DNA of 64,000 nt from Hyparrhenia diplandra. Taxonomy: Eukaryota > Streptophyta > Magnoliopsida > Poales > Poaceae. Positions within the stretch are counted from its first letter, which is position 1. Every line of letters starts with the position of its first letter. A model generated the notes under the pieces. It made no database searches. It saw nothing but the letters and a program-made list of their open reading frames with translations, and was not told where the DNA came from. This document shows, one piece after another, positions 1 through 12,487 of the stretch. Where the stretch lies: positions 62,001 to 126,000 of the forward strand of contig JADLZK010008221.1 in the NCBI GenBank assembly GCA_015847255.1. Direction: 5' to 3'. Both the position numbers and the translations under genes were made by a program.

Positions 1-154
1 TTGGAAATAAAAATATCCATTTCTATTTACGTGTTGAGACGTTCTCTGGAAGTCACCATAATAATATCCCTTTTGCTTAATTTTTTGGCTTTTTCCGGAG
101 CGTCATCTTTTTGTTTCATATAAGTGATTGTTCTCAATATTTAGTTTGCTCAAT

Positions 155-261
155 AGGGAGGGAGGGAGAGAGAGATAGAGAGAGAGAAAGAGAGAGAGAG
201 AGAGATAGAAAGAGAGAGACAGAGAGGGAGGGAGGTAGGGGGAAGGGAGCGAGGGGAGGGA
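155..261 (+). repeat. GA-rich purine island 1
   Basis: About 105 bases made almost entirely of G and A on the + strand (GGGAGGGAGGGAGAG followed by GAGATAGAGAG-type steps). It is the first of about twenty such islands in the first 22.5 kb, all with the purines on this strand. Imperfect GA microsatellites can bind plant BBR/BPC GAGA factors or form triplex DNA; neither can be shown here. Confidence 0.9.
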
Positions 262-1065
262 CCTTGGATCATCACTACTAATGGCCGGCTTAACCCCCGA
301 AGAGAGATGAAGCAACCTTTTTGGTTTTTTATTGGTAGCATGGACAACTCAACCTTGATTTGTTTTTGCACGATTAGTAGTGATATTATGATTTTTTGAG
401 GAGAAATGACAAACTGCATGGCCAAATGGTTCCTCTTTTCCACTCTGTTCTAGTGTAGATGCAATCAAGATGCACATATATTCTTTTTTAAAAAGATGTT
501 TCTGATTTTTTGTAATATCCATTTAATGCATATCTATTGTATGTGTGCGGGAAGAGTTGCTAATGCGAGAGAAAATACCTCGGACCTGTTCATAAAACGA
601 TGCGGATCATTTAGTGCTCATGCAATTTAATTAGCACCTTGCACCTACAGGTAAACACACTCATTAATTATTATTCTTCAACGAGAATATTTAATTGAAT
701 TAGCACCTTGTTCATTTATTGATATTGCAATTTGAGGACCTTGTCCATTTAATGTCCGATTTTATGTTTACAAATTGTAGTTCGTCGATTTAGTTATATC
801 GGATAATGGTCACCCCTTTTCATGTTTCTATAAATTAAATTGAATCTGTGCTATAGGGAGGGGAGAGTGATATGGTGTTGAAATTTTGTGGATTGCACTG
901 TTAAAATATATAGTGATTTTTTTTTGTGCATCAACCTGATGAATGCTAATTCTAACTGTTATGAGAGTGTGAATTGGGCTGGGATTTAGGTGCAGTCAGT
1001 AGCTTTTTATGAATGTTGTATGGAGTTAGAATAAAGTTTGTTGTACTCTTATGAGTGATAGTGAG

Positions 1066-1107
1066 ACAGAGATAGAAGTAGAGAGAGGAGGGGGGAGAGA
1101 GGGAAAT
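1066..1107 (+). repeat. GA-rich purine island 2
   Basis: A short run of GAGACAGAGATAGAAG and GAGAGAGGAGGGG steps, purine on the + strand, embedded in AT-rich DNA. Confidence 0.8.
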
Positions 1108-1576
1108 ACAGTCATCCGAATCTGAGGTCAGCTTTTTTTCCAAACAATCCAGTTACTGATTTTTGCACCTAACAGTCACCAGGTGCAGTAGATTAGCTAT
1201 TAAATGGATGATTAGGATTTTATTATACCTTCCCATATATCAGTCTTTTTATTTGTGTTTTTTTATGAACTTCAACATGTACTTTTATCATTTACAGTAG
1301 GCTCGTGACACACAAACTTGAATTCATCATCACATTTTGGATCCCATATTCCTCTTGATTTCCTAGCTTAGGGTTGAAGGTTAATTAAAGTTAGAATTTT
1401 AATGATGTGATATATGATAAGAATGTGAAAATTAACTAAACAGAAATTGTGCAGTACAGTAGCAAAGTTTTTTTTTGCTTGTCTCCTTTTGCTACTTTTT
1501 TCGTGATAATTTTGTGTGTTGATTGATAACTGAATTTTGTTTTTGGAATATTATTTTTGTGTTGTTTGATAACTAC

Positions 1577-1763
1577 AGTATGGGGGTAGGTAGGTAGATT
1601 TAGATATATTTGGGAGAGAGAGGGAGAGGTAGGTATAGATACTGGGAGAGTGAGAGAAAGAGGTATAGAGTGAGAGAGTCAAGCATAGAGATGGAGATGG
1701 AGGTATAGAGTGAGAGGGATCTGAGAGACATATTGAGAGAGGGAGGTATAGAGGGATAGAGGG
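1577..1763 (+). repeat. GA-rich purine island 3
   Basis: About 185 bases of imperfect GGTAGGTAGG, GAGAGAGAGGGAGAGG and GAGGTATAGAG steps. The TATAGAG step recurs several times, so the island is a compound microsatellite rather than a pure (GA)n tract. Confidence 0.85.
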
Positions 1764-2031
1764 TCTCTTTTTTATGCAAAATGCCATCTACTTGATTCTC
1801 TTTCTCATATAGATTCTGTAGTTTCTTTTTTGTTGGTATTCATCAAAGTATGATGCTTTTTTTTTTTTTTGAACCATGCCTTTTTTAAGTTCTGAAATAG
1901 TTGTGAACTCCTCTTTGACAAAACCTAGATAAACTATGACTAACTTTTTTTTTCATTTTTGTGATAACAGAGTCATGGAGTGACTATATTAACTGCATTT
2001 CTTTCACAAATCAGTTTTCGAAGCAAAAACA

Positions 2032-5000
2032 ATGACGAAGAAGGTATGCTATAATGTCACATAATTTCTATTATTAGAATTTCATGTACTGCTAGGTTCA
2101 AAAAAGGTTTATATTCACAATTTTTTAAACTTTAAACTATGATGTAATAAACTTTTTTTGTTGCTATGTTTAAAAACTTTGCACTTTACATTTTACAAAA
2201 AATTTGAACCATGACATAGCAAACTTTATAATCCTATTTAATTAGCTTTAAAACTGGCTGGCCGATTAACTATGATTAACTTTGAACATTATCAACTTTG
2301 TACTTGATAGGTAGAAAACTTTTATATAACTTTCGAATTATATACTCTTATCTATAACAGTTTAAGATGTTTTGATACTATTACCTTCTGTTCCCCATTT
2401 TTTTTTTTTTTTTTGTCATCATACATGCTTACATTGGTTATTTATTTCTATTTTTGAGTTTCAAGATAAGTATAAAGTGTGGGCACTTTTCAAATTTTGT
2501 GAAGAATTTTGACGGATGCACAAAGAGCTTAGTTAGGGCTTGTGGCTTTGGTAGTTTGTTGCACTTTGACCGCTGAAGCTCGCATCAATAGCGTATATGT
2601 TGGCATGCAGATTTGATGTACCCACAAGGATCGTGTGGATGGAAAATGGGTCTACTTTTTGATCTAAATGCATTTGTGGCACACGGATACTTGGAGTACC
2701 TTTAGGTGGATGGAAAATCAAAGATCATGCTTCAAGGTCGATATAGAGATTGTTCTTGGTGATACTTGGTACCGCAGATTTGCACCGACCATCAATGAGT
2801 TGTTTAATTTGGTCACCCCCGAGCTTATCGGAGAGAAGTTTGTTCGTGTTTTCATGCCGATATCACTTTCAACCTTTCTACGCCCCTACGAGCTATCCAA
2901 GAGCCGCCAAAAGAGATATTACTCGCAAAGTAGTTTACATTTGCGAAATAGGAAAGTATGATTTGGAGCTCTTTTATTGTGGATTGGTTAGTAGATGGAA
3001 TACATGACTTCGTAAATCGTAGCTAAAAACAAGGACATGCCTACATTTGTGTGGTTGCATAATTGTGCTAGTGGTGGGTAGTCTTTGAAATTTTTATTCT
3101 TTTTTTTCCAAACATTTGTCTTATTCTCCAATTCCTTCATTATACGAAACTCAAAACATTTTATTTCTTTTTGTTTCACACGCTAGATTTGCATTCTTTG
3201 AATTCATCAAGGAACCAGGTGTCATACTACGTGAAGATTGGCCTCGTATCAAGGTTTGGAATGATCGGATGGTCAATGAATATTTGGAAGTGGAAGGGAT
3301 GAGTGACGGCGATTCTTTTGGGGATATTGAGGTATGTGCTTTTTAAGAATTTTCTCGGAAAACAAATTCTTATGTTTTAGGTTTGACAATGATAAAGTTT
3401 AGTATTTCAGTAGTATAAGTTTTAAACTTATTCCGAATTTTTAAATGCTAAGTTTAGTTTCTTTGCAAAAATTCTTTTTTTAATATGAAGTTTATATAGA
3501 TTTTTATTTTGTAATGCTAAAGCATGTCGGCGAGACCCCATTTGTAGTCGCCGGTTCATTGTCTTCAACAATTTTCGCTAGGGCTCGCCTAAGTTGAGAG
3601 TTTTATTGAAAACATGGCACCACACTATGGTGTCAACTTTGCGAGACACAACAATCAAGCAAATGTAACCACTTATTTCCCGCTTTTTGAAATTTTTAAT
3701 TTTTTGTTGATGCAATTCAAACTTGCACTATTAGTTTTTTTAATATATTATATTTTTTTACTCTTTTATTTTTGGTGTATGATTTTTTTGTGAGCAGGCA
3801 AGGAGTCGGATCGAGAGACATGTCAAAGCAAATTTCATAGAGATATCATGGCAAGCATCGATTTCGCAATCCAACCTGTTATCTCCAATCAACTTTGCTC
3901 CATGGCGAGTTCATGTGGACTAATCATGGTGGTGCCGCCAATTTTGCCCCAAAGAGACTAATGATGTCCCAGTCCATCCGTACCACAGGGCGGCAATGGT
4001 TGTGAAGCGACTCTGTTCGCCTCTGAGAGGGATTTAGCTCGAGGGGTGACTACCCGCAGCGTAAGCAAGCAAAGGGATCCTTCATGCGTGCACTGTGAGG
4101 CTTGAGAAGCCGAGCGTAGGAGGGAGAAGAATGCAACATTTACCCCCGAAGTGGACAAGACCGTAGCAGCACAAGGAAGCAAAGGGACTCATCACCGCTC
4201 ACATTGAAGTTGAAGTTCTGGGACGCCAGAACCCCGGCAGAGGAGCAAAAAGCGCGAAGGATGCAACATTTGCCCCTCAAGTGGATATGACCCGCGAGAA
4301 GCAAGTAGCAAGCAAAGGAACGCACCGGCCGCCGATGGAGGTCAAGATTCCGGCCGCCATCGATGCATTCATGTCCAAAGTGCAACAACAAAAGGTACAA
4401 AAAACATGATGTAGGTAGGCCTAGTGGAACCGTAAAGAGCAGCGATCAAGAAGAAGTAGTTCCCGATTCACCGCAAAGTGTTGTGCCCGAAAAAATGAAG
4501 AATAATGATAGTGCAAGTAAACTTGAGTTTGTTCTTCAGCCCAATGAAGCAGATGCAAGTCGGAAGACAATGAAATTTTGATGTCCGGCCAGGACAATTC
4601 TATTGGTGGCGTAAACCCTTTTGTCGACCCTTTGTTGCTCAACCGGAAATTAATGCCGAGGTGGACACCGGCCAACTAGGCGGCTCGCTTCAAATTTTGG
4701 TGAGCAAGTATTGACAATACTCTTTTTAAAAACCAAAGGTCTTTCCTTACTTTTTTTTTGCTATATGTGTTTATGTGTGCAGCCCCTACACCTAGTGTAG
4801 TACCAGATTCTTTTGAAGGTGAAGTACCTCCGGCTAGTAGTCGAAAAGGAAGAATGATGTTGTCAGCAGAAAGCGGGAGAGAGGTTGTTACAAGTGCTAA
4901 TAAAGCTTTGGTGATACGAGAAGAACCTTTTTGTTTTTGAGCCTGATTTGCCCAAGATTTTTTGGAATGATGGTGCTTCGACTTTTGTTGAGAATGTATT

Positions 5001-5998
5001 AGGACATGAACAACGAGGGCAGCACAGATACCAATATTGGATACACACCCATTCATACCGAGTCAACATCATTTGGAAGTATCAAGCGTGCTCGGTGCCG
5101 ATTCCTCTGAGAACTCCAAAGTTGCCACCCATGCCTACGCTTGGTATTGAACTTAGCGATTTCAAGACACAAGCAACGGAAGACCCATGCCAAGGGTGAT
5201 GATGAATACGGGTTTTGGTGAGCAAGCCGCGTCTTTTTTTCAATTTTTTCTCGAAAAATCATTCATGCATTCATTTTACCTAAATTTTTATAATTTCATT
5301 TTTCTTTTTTTTTCCATGTGCGGACACTAGGAAGAGGTTGCTTGATTTTGTTGTACCCGATCCTTTGAAAGGTGTAGAACGTCAAAGTGAATAGATTGAA
5401 GAGAAAAGCCGCTGCGATCTCTAAGACTCCAAAAGTGGTTGGGACTGGTGTGCATTTTGAGATAGTGACAAGACTAACAAAAAGCAAAGGTCAAGTGTCA
5501 AAGAGTTACCAGATTATAGCACTCATGTGGAATCGGGTGAAAAGTCTACAGAGATGAAGGGATCAAGACGACGTAACTCCCCGATATTACAGATCCACCT
5601 AGTGTCAAATCAATTCCTCCTCGTGGTGGTAAGCAACCCTAGCGTTCATACGGGTTTACATGTAGCTTACATAGATTCTTACTACTTTTACTTTTTGCCA
5701 TTGATTATTTACCTTTTTTCTGTCCTTCCCGATATTTATATATATATTTTTGAAACATGTATTTCTTTGAACTGCTGTTAAGAGAGGAAGTCATCGAACA
5801 ATTTGCAAGGAAGCGTGCTTTCGAAAACCATCAGTTCATTTGGGTACACAAGATCTCTTCTTCAACCTTGCACAAGAGAAGATTCAGGTTGTCAACTTCG
5901 AGACTAAATTATATGAATTGGCAACAAGACGTTTATCTACACGAAAAGAAGCAAGAAAGGTATGTATCCAACTATAATGGCGATATTTTTCTAGCATG
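2032..5998 (+). pseudogene. Ulp1-type transposon-borne gene, copy 1, N-terminal part
   Basis: Decayed multi-exon coding remnant. A possible first exon is ATG ACG AAG AAG followed by GTATGC at 2032. Around 2,515-2,960 the broken frames read like the N-terminal region of the grass Ulp1-associated proteins: FGSLLHF, then a V-x-G-x-P-type stretch, then APTINELFNLVTPELIGEKF (2,788-2,847). The same segment occurs in copy 2 as APTINELKALLSPDLVGDKF. At 3,190-3,335 the frame ILREDWPRIKVWNDRM corresponds to the segment before the variable linker. Frames at 4,350-5,200 and 5,760-6,000 fit a poorly conserved linker. Stops and frame changes occur throughout. Its protease part lies at 9.2-12.2 kb, separated by GA-rich DNA. 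The family (C48-like ULP genes carried by MULEs, such as KAONASHI in Arabidopsis) is known; assigning this copy to it is inference from motifs. Confidence 0.55.
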
Positions 5999-6000
5999 AG

Positions 6001-6754
6001 ACCTCAATTTTTGCATTAACCAATTTACGAGGGGTGTACCCCTTTTTGTGTCATGCTCCAAATGGTGACAGTTCGGGTGGTAGGATAGACAGAGAAGTAT
6101 AGGCGGACAGAGAAGTTTTGAGCCGGTTTTTCGAGAGGTTTTTGAATTGAGGTAGGTAGTGAGGGATGGACATAGAGAAGAAGAGAGAGGGAGAGAAAGA
6201 GAGGGATATGGATAGGCTTAGCGAGAGGAGGGAAGAGAGAGATACATGAAGGGAGGTATGGGGATAGGGGAAAGGAGACGAGACGAGACGAAGCACAAGC
6301 ATCGCCACCGACTCGGTGGATCGAGACGAGACGTTAATCGCTTTTTTTCTTTTCCGATTCTCATCCGATGAAAAGGTTCGGTGCTTTTCATTCACGCCCT
6401 GGCCAAGAAAGCAACTCGGAGTGAGTAGTTGCGGTCGCGCAGCAATGCTTTGACATCCGTGCTCGGCCGGCCAGGCGATCGATCCATCAGAAGAGATCGC
6501 CAAACTGGTGTTGTGGAGTCGTTCGATGAACAAACAGTCGTTTTTGTACCGCTAGTAGTATAAGCTCGGCGCCACTAATTTCATCTCGAGATGGAGAAAT
6601 CGCTTTGTGTTGTTGGTTTTTGCAACCGAGTGCATGTGCGCCTTGAGAGCTTTGGGCAAGGCAACACCAGTGTGTGAAACCCAATAAAAGCATCGCTTTG
6701 CATGATCACCTTTTGCAACAAAAAATATGCTCCAAATGTTGTGTTGTTGGGAGA
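6001..6754. other. Purine island followed by mixed-composition spacer
   Basis: Bases 6,150-6,270 form a GA island (GAGAGAGGGAGAGAAAG steps). From 6,280 the DNA becomes more balanced, with a repeated CGAGACGAGACG motif at 6,278 and 6,322 and a GGCCGGCC site near 6,465. No coding similarity was recognised. The segment separates the linker exons of the Ulp1-type gene from the duplicated block that follows. Confidence 0.5.
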
Positions 6755-8225
6755 AGGACAGGATGGATATATGCGGGGAGTTACATAGAGATGGGGTGGA
6801 GAGAGGGAGAGAGAGAGAGGTAGAGGAGAGGGAGTGGAAGTGAGAAATAGAAATATGGGGGCACTGTCGTCATTTTTTATTTCTATTCTTACTACTGGCC
6901 GACAACATATTTTTTTAGCCATTGATTCGCAGCCGCATCCTCGTTTCCCATGCACCCACACATAATTATGTGTTAGTAGCAAAGACAAAGCTGCGCTACC
7001 CCACCAATCATGGCTCCTTTTTGGTGGGAGTGATGCATAGAGATAGAGGTAGTGGGGGGGAAGGGAGGAGAGAGGGACAGAAATATGGATACCGGGAGAG
7101 AGAAAAGATATAGAAATGGAGGGAGGGGAGGGGGGAGAATGAGAGAGAGTGTGAGTGATGGATAGGCAGAGGGAGAGGGAGAGCAATAGGGAGATATAGG
7201 CGGATAGAGGATAGAGTGTGTATCTCTCCGTTTTTTTACAACTATAAAAGGCACTGAAGTAGCTAGGCACACCGACAACAAAGGCATAATTTGTAATTTT
7301 TAAAACTAGAAGCCATGAAAGTACGCATTGGTTGAAACAATGAAACCATATTATGCAGGAAATGTCCAAAGAGCATTTTGTTGAGTGTTTTGTTTTTCTT
7401 AACTCGCACATCTGAAAGAGAGATGATCCGAAAAGAGATATGCACACCAAAAATTATGTTTGGATCAAGAAATAGAGATATAGATAGGGATTGATCGAGG
7501 GATCGAGAGAGATATAGATATGCACACCAAAAAAATTATGTTTAGATAGGGACAGGGGACAAGGCACAAGGAGATAGAGATTGAGTTTGAGATAAAGATA
7601 GTGAGAGTTAGACAGAGAGAGATGGAGATAGAGGGACGAGAGATTGGAAATAGTGGGAGAGTGCCATAGATGGATACGGACAAGCATGCAAGAGACAGAG
7701 AGGGATATAGAGGGAGGTTGAGAGATAGAGGGAGGGAGATACATAGGTAGAGAGAGAGAGACAGAGAGGGAGGGAGCCGGATATGTATGACAAGCCCAAT
7801 CTAGATGATTTTAAGCATCATCCGCACCAAAGACCACATCAGGATAATAAGTATGTTCCCAATTCTTTTTATGAATAGTTTCTCATATTGAGAGAGAATA
7901 GATAGTGAGTTTGAGAGGGTGAGATATAGGCATATAGAAATAAATAGAGAGAGATACGGAGAGAGAGAGAGAGAGAGAGACAGAGAGAGAGAGACTAATG
8001 AATAGAGGTATACGAGAGTTAGAGTCGGGGAGGGGGTAAGAGTGAGAAAGAGAGAGACAAGGAGAGTTAGAGAGATTTTATATAGAGGGTAGATGGAGAG
8101 AGATGGGGGAGAGAGAAGTAGGGATGCAGGGACATAGAGAGAGTGATAGAGGTATAGGGACAGGGGACGAGGGGACGGGAGTTAGAGATGGAGATAAAGA
8201 TAGTGAGAGTTGTGGTGAGAGGCGG
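6755..8225 (+). repeat. Segmental duplication, copy A (about 1.5 kb)
   Basis: The interval is collinear with 10,300-11,735. Shared landmarks in the same order are GGATATATGC..GGAGTTACATAGAGAT, the CACCCACACATAATTATG block (6,953 and 10,519), GGCACTGAAGTAGCTAGGCA (7,250 and 10,784), ATGCACACCAAAAA followed by TTATGT-type DNA, and TATGACAAGC-CAATCTAGATGAT (7,787 and 11,360), with GA islands between them. The exon-like TATGACAAGC segment also occurs once more at 9,986. The two copies differ by many small indels, so the duplication is not recent. Confidence 0.85.
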
Positions 8226-8270
8226 TAAAATATTGAGTACTAGAGGGAGAGGGACAGCAAGAGACAAAGA
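6785..8270 (+). repeat. Cluster of GA-rich islands in duplication copy A
   Basis: Purine islands at about 6,785-6,850, 7,030-7,220, 7,465-7,775 and 7,895-8,270. They mix (GA)n with GATAGAG, GGGACAGGGACAAGG and GAGTTTGAGATAAAGATAG steps. The purine strand is + in all. Reverse-strand frames through them are Ser/Leu/Pro low-complexity artefacts and not genes. Confidence 0.9.
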
Positions 8271-8276
8271 GGCATA

Positions 8277-8515
8277 ATGTCAAGTATATTTTATTTTTGG
8301 TGGACATGTTTGCATCTAGTTACTTTCATTTTATTTTTAAAATTAACTTGTTTTTGTAGATTAGTCTGTGCTTTGAACACCGGTTTGAACATTCCATTGT
8401 TCTTTTGCTTTGCACACATATTTGGGATGGGGTACACTCCCCGCGATAAATGGTTCACAAATATTGACAAAACTTTAGACTGGTACATTGAAAATTTTTT
8501 GACTTATTAGATGAT
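8277..8515 (+). other. Possible exon remnant of Ulp1-type gene copy 1
   Basis: A short frame ending PRDKWFTNIDKTLDWYIENF reads like real coding sequence (Trp, Asp, charged residues) rather than repeat translation. It lies between the linker exons and the protease exons of Ulp1-type copy 1. I do not recognise the motif, and the frame then runs directly into the AAACTTTG repeat field. It may be chance. Confidence 0.25.
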
Positions 8516-9055
8516 AAACTTTGTTAAAAAAGATAGCTTCAACTCTTTTATACTGGTACATTGAAAACTTTGCACTACCGCATTAAAAACTTTATAGTGG
8601 TACCTTGAAAACTTTGTAGTACCGTATTAAAAACTTTATCGGTACCTTGAAAACTTTTGACCTATTAGATGATAAACTTTGTATTAAAAAAAGATAGGTT
8701 CAACACTTCATACTGGTACATTGAAAACTTTGTACTACCGCATAAAAAACTTTATAGTGTTACATTGAAAACTTTGATCTATTAGATGATAAACAAAGCT
8801 TTAAAAAACAAAGCTTGAAAACTTTAGAATCAGATATTAATAAAACTTTTTAACCATGATATTTCCAAACTTTGTCTTTGCTAGGTTTAACACTTTGGTA
8901 TATGACATTATAAACTTTTTAGTAGTGAGTTCAAAACTTTTAGAATTTATAGAACTTTTTGTTTTTTTAATCAGTCTTTGTGTTGTCACATTTAAAATCT
9001 TTATACTTCTACATCCAAAACTTTGCACTTGGAAATTTTAAAATTTGAAATCTAA
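8500..9055 (+). repeat. AAACTTTG-rich tandem-like repeat field
   Basis: The octamer AAACTTTG or close variants recurs more than ten times. Larger units are visible: TTAGATGATAAAC recurs at about 8,507, 8,664 and 8,778, and GGTACATTGAAAACTTTG recurs between them. A smaller field of the same motif lies at 2,095-2,345. The opposite orientation (CAAAGTTT) dominates 27.5-29.3 kb, which is what subterminal repeats of a DNA transposon would look like. Confidence 0.75.
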
Positions 9056-9239
9056 TATTATAAGCTTTATAGTTTTTTTGTATATATATGATTCGTCATT
9101 GTCTTTATCAAAAGATGTAATTACTATTTTTTTGCAAAAAAATAGCTACCGATTTTCTTCCATTGAGATGTTTGTTTCATTCTTCCTTTTTTTTCAGAAT
9201 ATATTGACATCACTAACTTTTTGTTTTCCATTTTTTTAT

Positions 9240-10060
9240 TTCATTTTAACAGAACATAGCAGTATTGGTCGGTTCTATGTTGCGAAGATACATTTGAGAA
9301 TCTTTCAAAGCAAGGGGATGGGTAGGCAACTTTGAGATGGATTTGTTTTGTGAGGCAATGAATGTAGACTACATTTCTGAAATGAAAAGAGATGCCAAGA
9401 AAATAAATCCCAGCAAATTCTTCTTTACTAGTGATATTGTGGTAACATTTATATCTTATCCCTCTCTCTGCGATATTTGTTTTCTTCTTTTTCTCTTTGT
9501 CATTTTTTTTTTTCTACTTCTTGTGGTACATTTCAAATTCACAAAGTACTGTTTTTGTTTCAAATAAAACAGACAAACTAAGGGTAACCAAGAAGTTCAA
9601 CGTCTCTAAAGATAAAGGAATATGTTATGAAGAAGTTGGAAATTTCAATGGACAAATATGATATGGTTAGTGAAGATTTTTTTCCCTATTATGAATATTA
9701 CTTAAGTTAACTCAAATATTTATTTTCTCAAACAATACTCAGTCATGATCCCCGTTCTTGATATCAAACATTGGTGGTTAATCGTTGTTGACCTCGAGAG
9801 ATCATCGATTTGATTTTCTAAACTCATGTCAAATGTCTGGCGATTGTTTGAAGACCTCAATTCAGATAGTAAGATAATTCTCTCTCTATCGGTGCATGTA
9901 ATCTCCATCATTTTTACACTTTTTCCCCCATGTTTTTGTGTTACGTGTCGGTGTAATAATTTCAAAGCTCTGCATGCGAGTCTATGTATGACAAGCCCAA
10001 TTTTATTGATTTCAAACAACAATCGCAGCCACAACACCACAACAGGAGAACAAGTATGTT
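9240..10060 (+). pseudogene. Ulp1-type gene copy 1, protease domain first part (His box)
   Basis: Exon-like pieces of a C48 (Ulp1/SENP-like) cysteine-protease domain. IGRFYVAKIHLRIF (from 9,270) and, in the next frame, MDLFCEAMNVDYISEMKRD (9,337-9,393) match the opening of the domain in grass Ulp1-type proteins. A further piece lies at 9,575-9,665. At about 9,742-9,800 the frame reads MIPVLDIKHWWLIVVDLERS, which contains the HW pair expected to carry the catalytic histidine (CAT at 9,769-9,771). At about 9,983 a Y-D-K-P-N-F exon follows. Introns rich in T separate the pieces. Frame changes between adjoining pieces mark it as decayed. SUMO-protease activity is only a family expectation. Confidence 0.6.
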
Positions 10061-10244
10061 TGATGTTATGAATAGTTTCTTGTATTTAGAGACAACATAG
10101 AGGGAGTTTTTTGAGAGGCTGCTGCTGCTTCCTTGAGCGAAAACTTGTGATCTACTTTTGAATAATCAATGCATTGCTCTTTTAAATCATTTTTTTCAGA
10201 ACTTATTTAAAAATTTAGCTAGTTTGTGCACAAAGCAATGTTTA

Positions 10245-10346
10245 GATCCGTAGAGAGAGATAGATGGATAGGAGGTATGGGGATAGGGGAGGGAGATAGG
10301 GGACAAGGACAAGATGGGTATATGCAGGAGTTACATAGAGATTGGG

Positions 10347-10381
<35 letters not shown>

Positions 10382-11507
10382 AGATAGATAGGGGTAGAGG
10401 AGAGGGAGTGGAAGTGAGGGCACTGCATGTCATTTTTTTAAAATTTTCTTAACTTACTGCTGCCCGACAACATATTATTTTTAGCCATTTTATTGCAGCC
10501 CCATACTTGTTTTCCATACACCCACACATAATTATGTTTTTTTAGTAGCAGCTCATTCAGACCTTTACCGCACCAATTATGGCTCCTTTGGTGGGAGAGA
10601 TGGATAGAGATAGGGGGAGGGAGGAGAGTAGAGAGAGAAAGAGATACAAATGGAGGGAGGGGGGAGAGTGAGAGAGTGTGAGTGGTGGATAGGCAGAGGG
10701 AGACGGAGGGGAGCAATAGGGAAATATATGCGAGATAGATGAGAGAGTTTGGATATCTCTTTATTTTTTTACAACTATAAAAGGCACTGAAGTAGCTAGG
10801 CAAATGCCCGACAACAGTGCATAATGTGTGCTTTTTAAAACTAGTAGGCATGAAAGTATGCATTGGTTGAAAACAATGAAACCATATTATGCAGGAAATG
10901 TCCAAAGGAGCATTTGTTGAGTCTTTTGTTTTTCTTAACTCAAGATTTAAGCGCATGTAAATTATTTGAAAAGAGATGATCCGAAAGAGATGCACACCAA
11001 AAAAATTATATGTGGATCAAGAAATAGAGATATAGGTAGAGATTGAAAGAGAGGGGGGGTATCAAGATAGAGAGATAGAGATAGAGAGACAGAGATAGAG
11101 GGAGGGAGGGACATAGAGAGAGAGAGAGAGGTAGGGACAGGGACAAGGACAGGGAGATTGAGTTTGAGATAAAGATAGTGAGAGTTAGACAGAGAGAGAT
11201 GGACATAGAGGGACGTAAATTGGGAAACAAAGTGGGAGAGTGCGAGGAGATGGAGATGGGGACAAAGAAGCGGATAGGGATATAGAGGGAAGTTGAGAGA
11301 TAGAGGGAGGGAGATACATAGGTAGAGAGAGAGAGACAGAGAGGGAGCGAGCCCGATATGTATGACAAGCACAATCTAGATGATTTTTAAACAGGGATAA
11401 TAAGTATGTTCCCAATCTTTTTTATGAATAGTTTCTCATATTGAGAGAGAATATAGATTGAGTTTGAGAGGGAATATAGGTAGATAGAAATAAATAGAGA
11501 GAGATAG

Positions 11508-11538
<31 letters not shown>

Positions 11539-11795
11539 TAATCAATAGAGGTATACTGACATGAGAGAGAGGGGAAACAAAGTGAGAAAGAGAGAGAGAT
11601 GGGGGGAGAGGGGGGAGGGACACGGGGACATAGAGAGAGTGATAGAGGGATAGGGACAGGGACGAGGGACATAGAGATGGACATAAAGATAGTGATAGTT
11701 AGACAGAGAGAGATGATGAAGAGATTGAGTAATAGAGGGAGAGTGAGAGAGATCGAGAGGGACTGACAAAGAGATAGAGACGGATAGAGAGATAG
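10245..11795 (+). repeat. Segmental duplication copy B with GA islands
   Basis: Second copy of the block at 6,755-8,225, best matched over 10,300-11,735. GA islands lie at about 10,245-10,415, 10,595-10,750, 11,025-11,345 and 11,440-11,795. It sits between the His-box exon (9.75 kb) and the Cys-box exon (12.0 kb) of Ulp1-type copy 1. It therefore either expanded an intron or split the gene. Confidence 0.85.
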
Positions 11796-11995
11796 ATGAT
11801 TCCATTTGGCAACTTGGACCAAATTCCCCATTTTTTGTTGGCCTATCGCAATACTTTATCATGCTATGTAGCCTCCATCATCAATTTCATTTGATGGAAC
11901 TATGATCTTCCCGACACGATTTGCATGCATTTTCAACTTCATATCTTTTGATTTGTAATGTAATAGTACAAATGAGTTATTTATTATTTCATTTT

Positions 11996-12206
11996 TGTCA
12001 ATTGGATGACTATGTGTGGAATATTTGTTATGAAGTACATGGCTTTGTGGTGCGGTAGGAAAGTGTCTCCAATGAGTAAAAGGTATTTTTTAATAAAAAT
12101 TGTATTTATGCTTCAACCGACGGTCATAGATTTTGTTCCTATTTTTATCTTTAAAAGGAAAAACAAAAACTCATATTTATCATTGACATATGCGAGAACA
12201 TCCTAG
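11996..12206 (+). pseudogene. Ulp1-type gene copy 1, Cys box and C-terminal part
   Basis: The frame MTMCGIFVMKYMALWCGRK (12,006-12,062) matches the C-terminal Cys box of Ulp1-like proteases, usually D-C-G-I-F-V-M-K-Y-M. The cysteine codon is TGT at 12,015-12,017. The residue before it is Met rather than the usual Asp, so the piece is either decayed or out of frame upstream. Together with the HW box at 9.77 kb this copy keeps both the His and the Cys, in contrast to copy 2. Confidence 0.6.
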
Positions 12207-12487
12207 AGTACCGTAGCGCATTGTTAACTACATTTTAAGGCACGCAAAAAACAAAGAAACAACATTTGCCATCAAAGAATTTATAAGGTGCAAGACTTAA
12301 ACATCCTCGGTACATATCTCTTTTTTCTTGAATAATGGAGATACATACATTCTCTCTATCCAAATATAAGGCTAAGCGTAGTGTAACTTCAAAGAATTTA
12401 CAAATTATTAATTCTACAAATATAAGACTTTTTCTCTTGTGGAACATGTCTTTTGTCCAAGCTTTCTTTTTTTCATTTTCTTCAATA

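Larger units (their letters stand above)
1..2031. other. AT-rich intergenic DNA with GA islands, no gene seen
   Basis: This stretch is AT-rich, full of T and A runs, and contains three purine-rich islands listed separately. No reading frame here resembles a known protein; the longer frames are antisense translations of the GA tracts (Ser/Leu-rich low complexity). It probably belongs to the same transposon-derived block as the following 20 kb. The left boundary lies outside the window. Confidence 0.6.

Noticed and set aside
6581..7450. A 289-residue reverse-strand frame rich in Ser, Leu and Pro
   Set aside because: It is the translation of GA-rich microsatellite on the opposite strand. Similar frames appear at every GA island, and no domain or biased codon use supports a gene.
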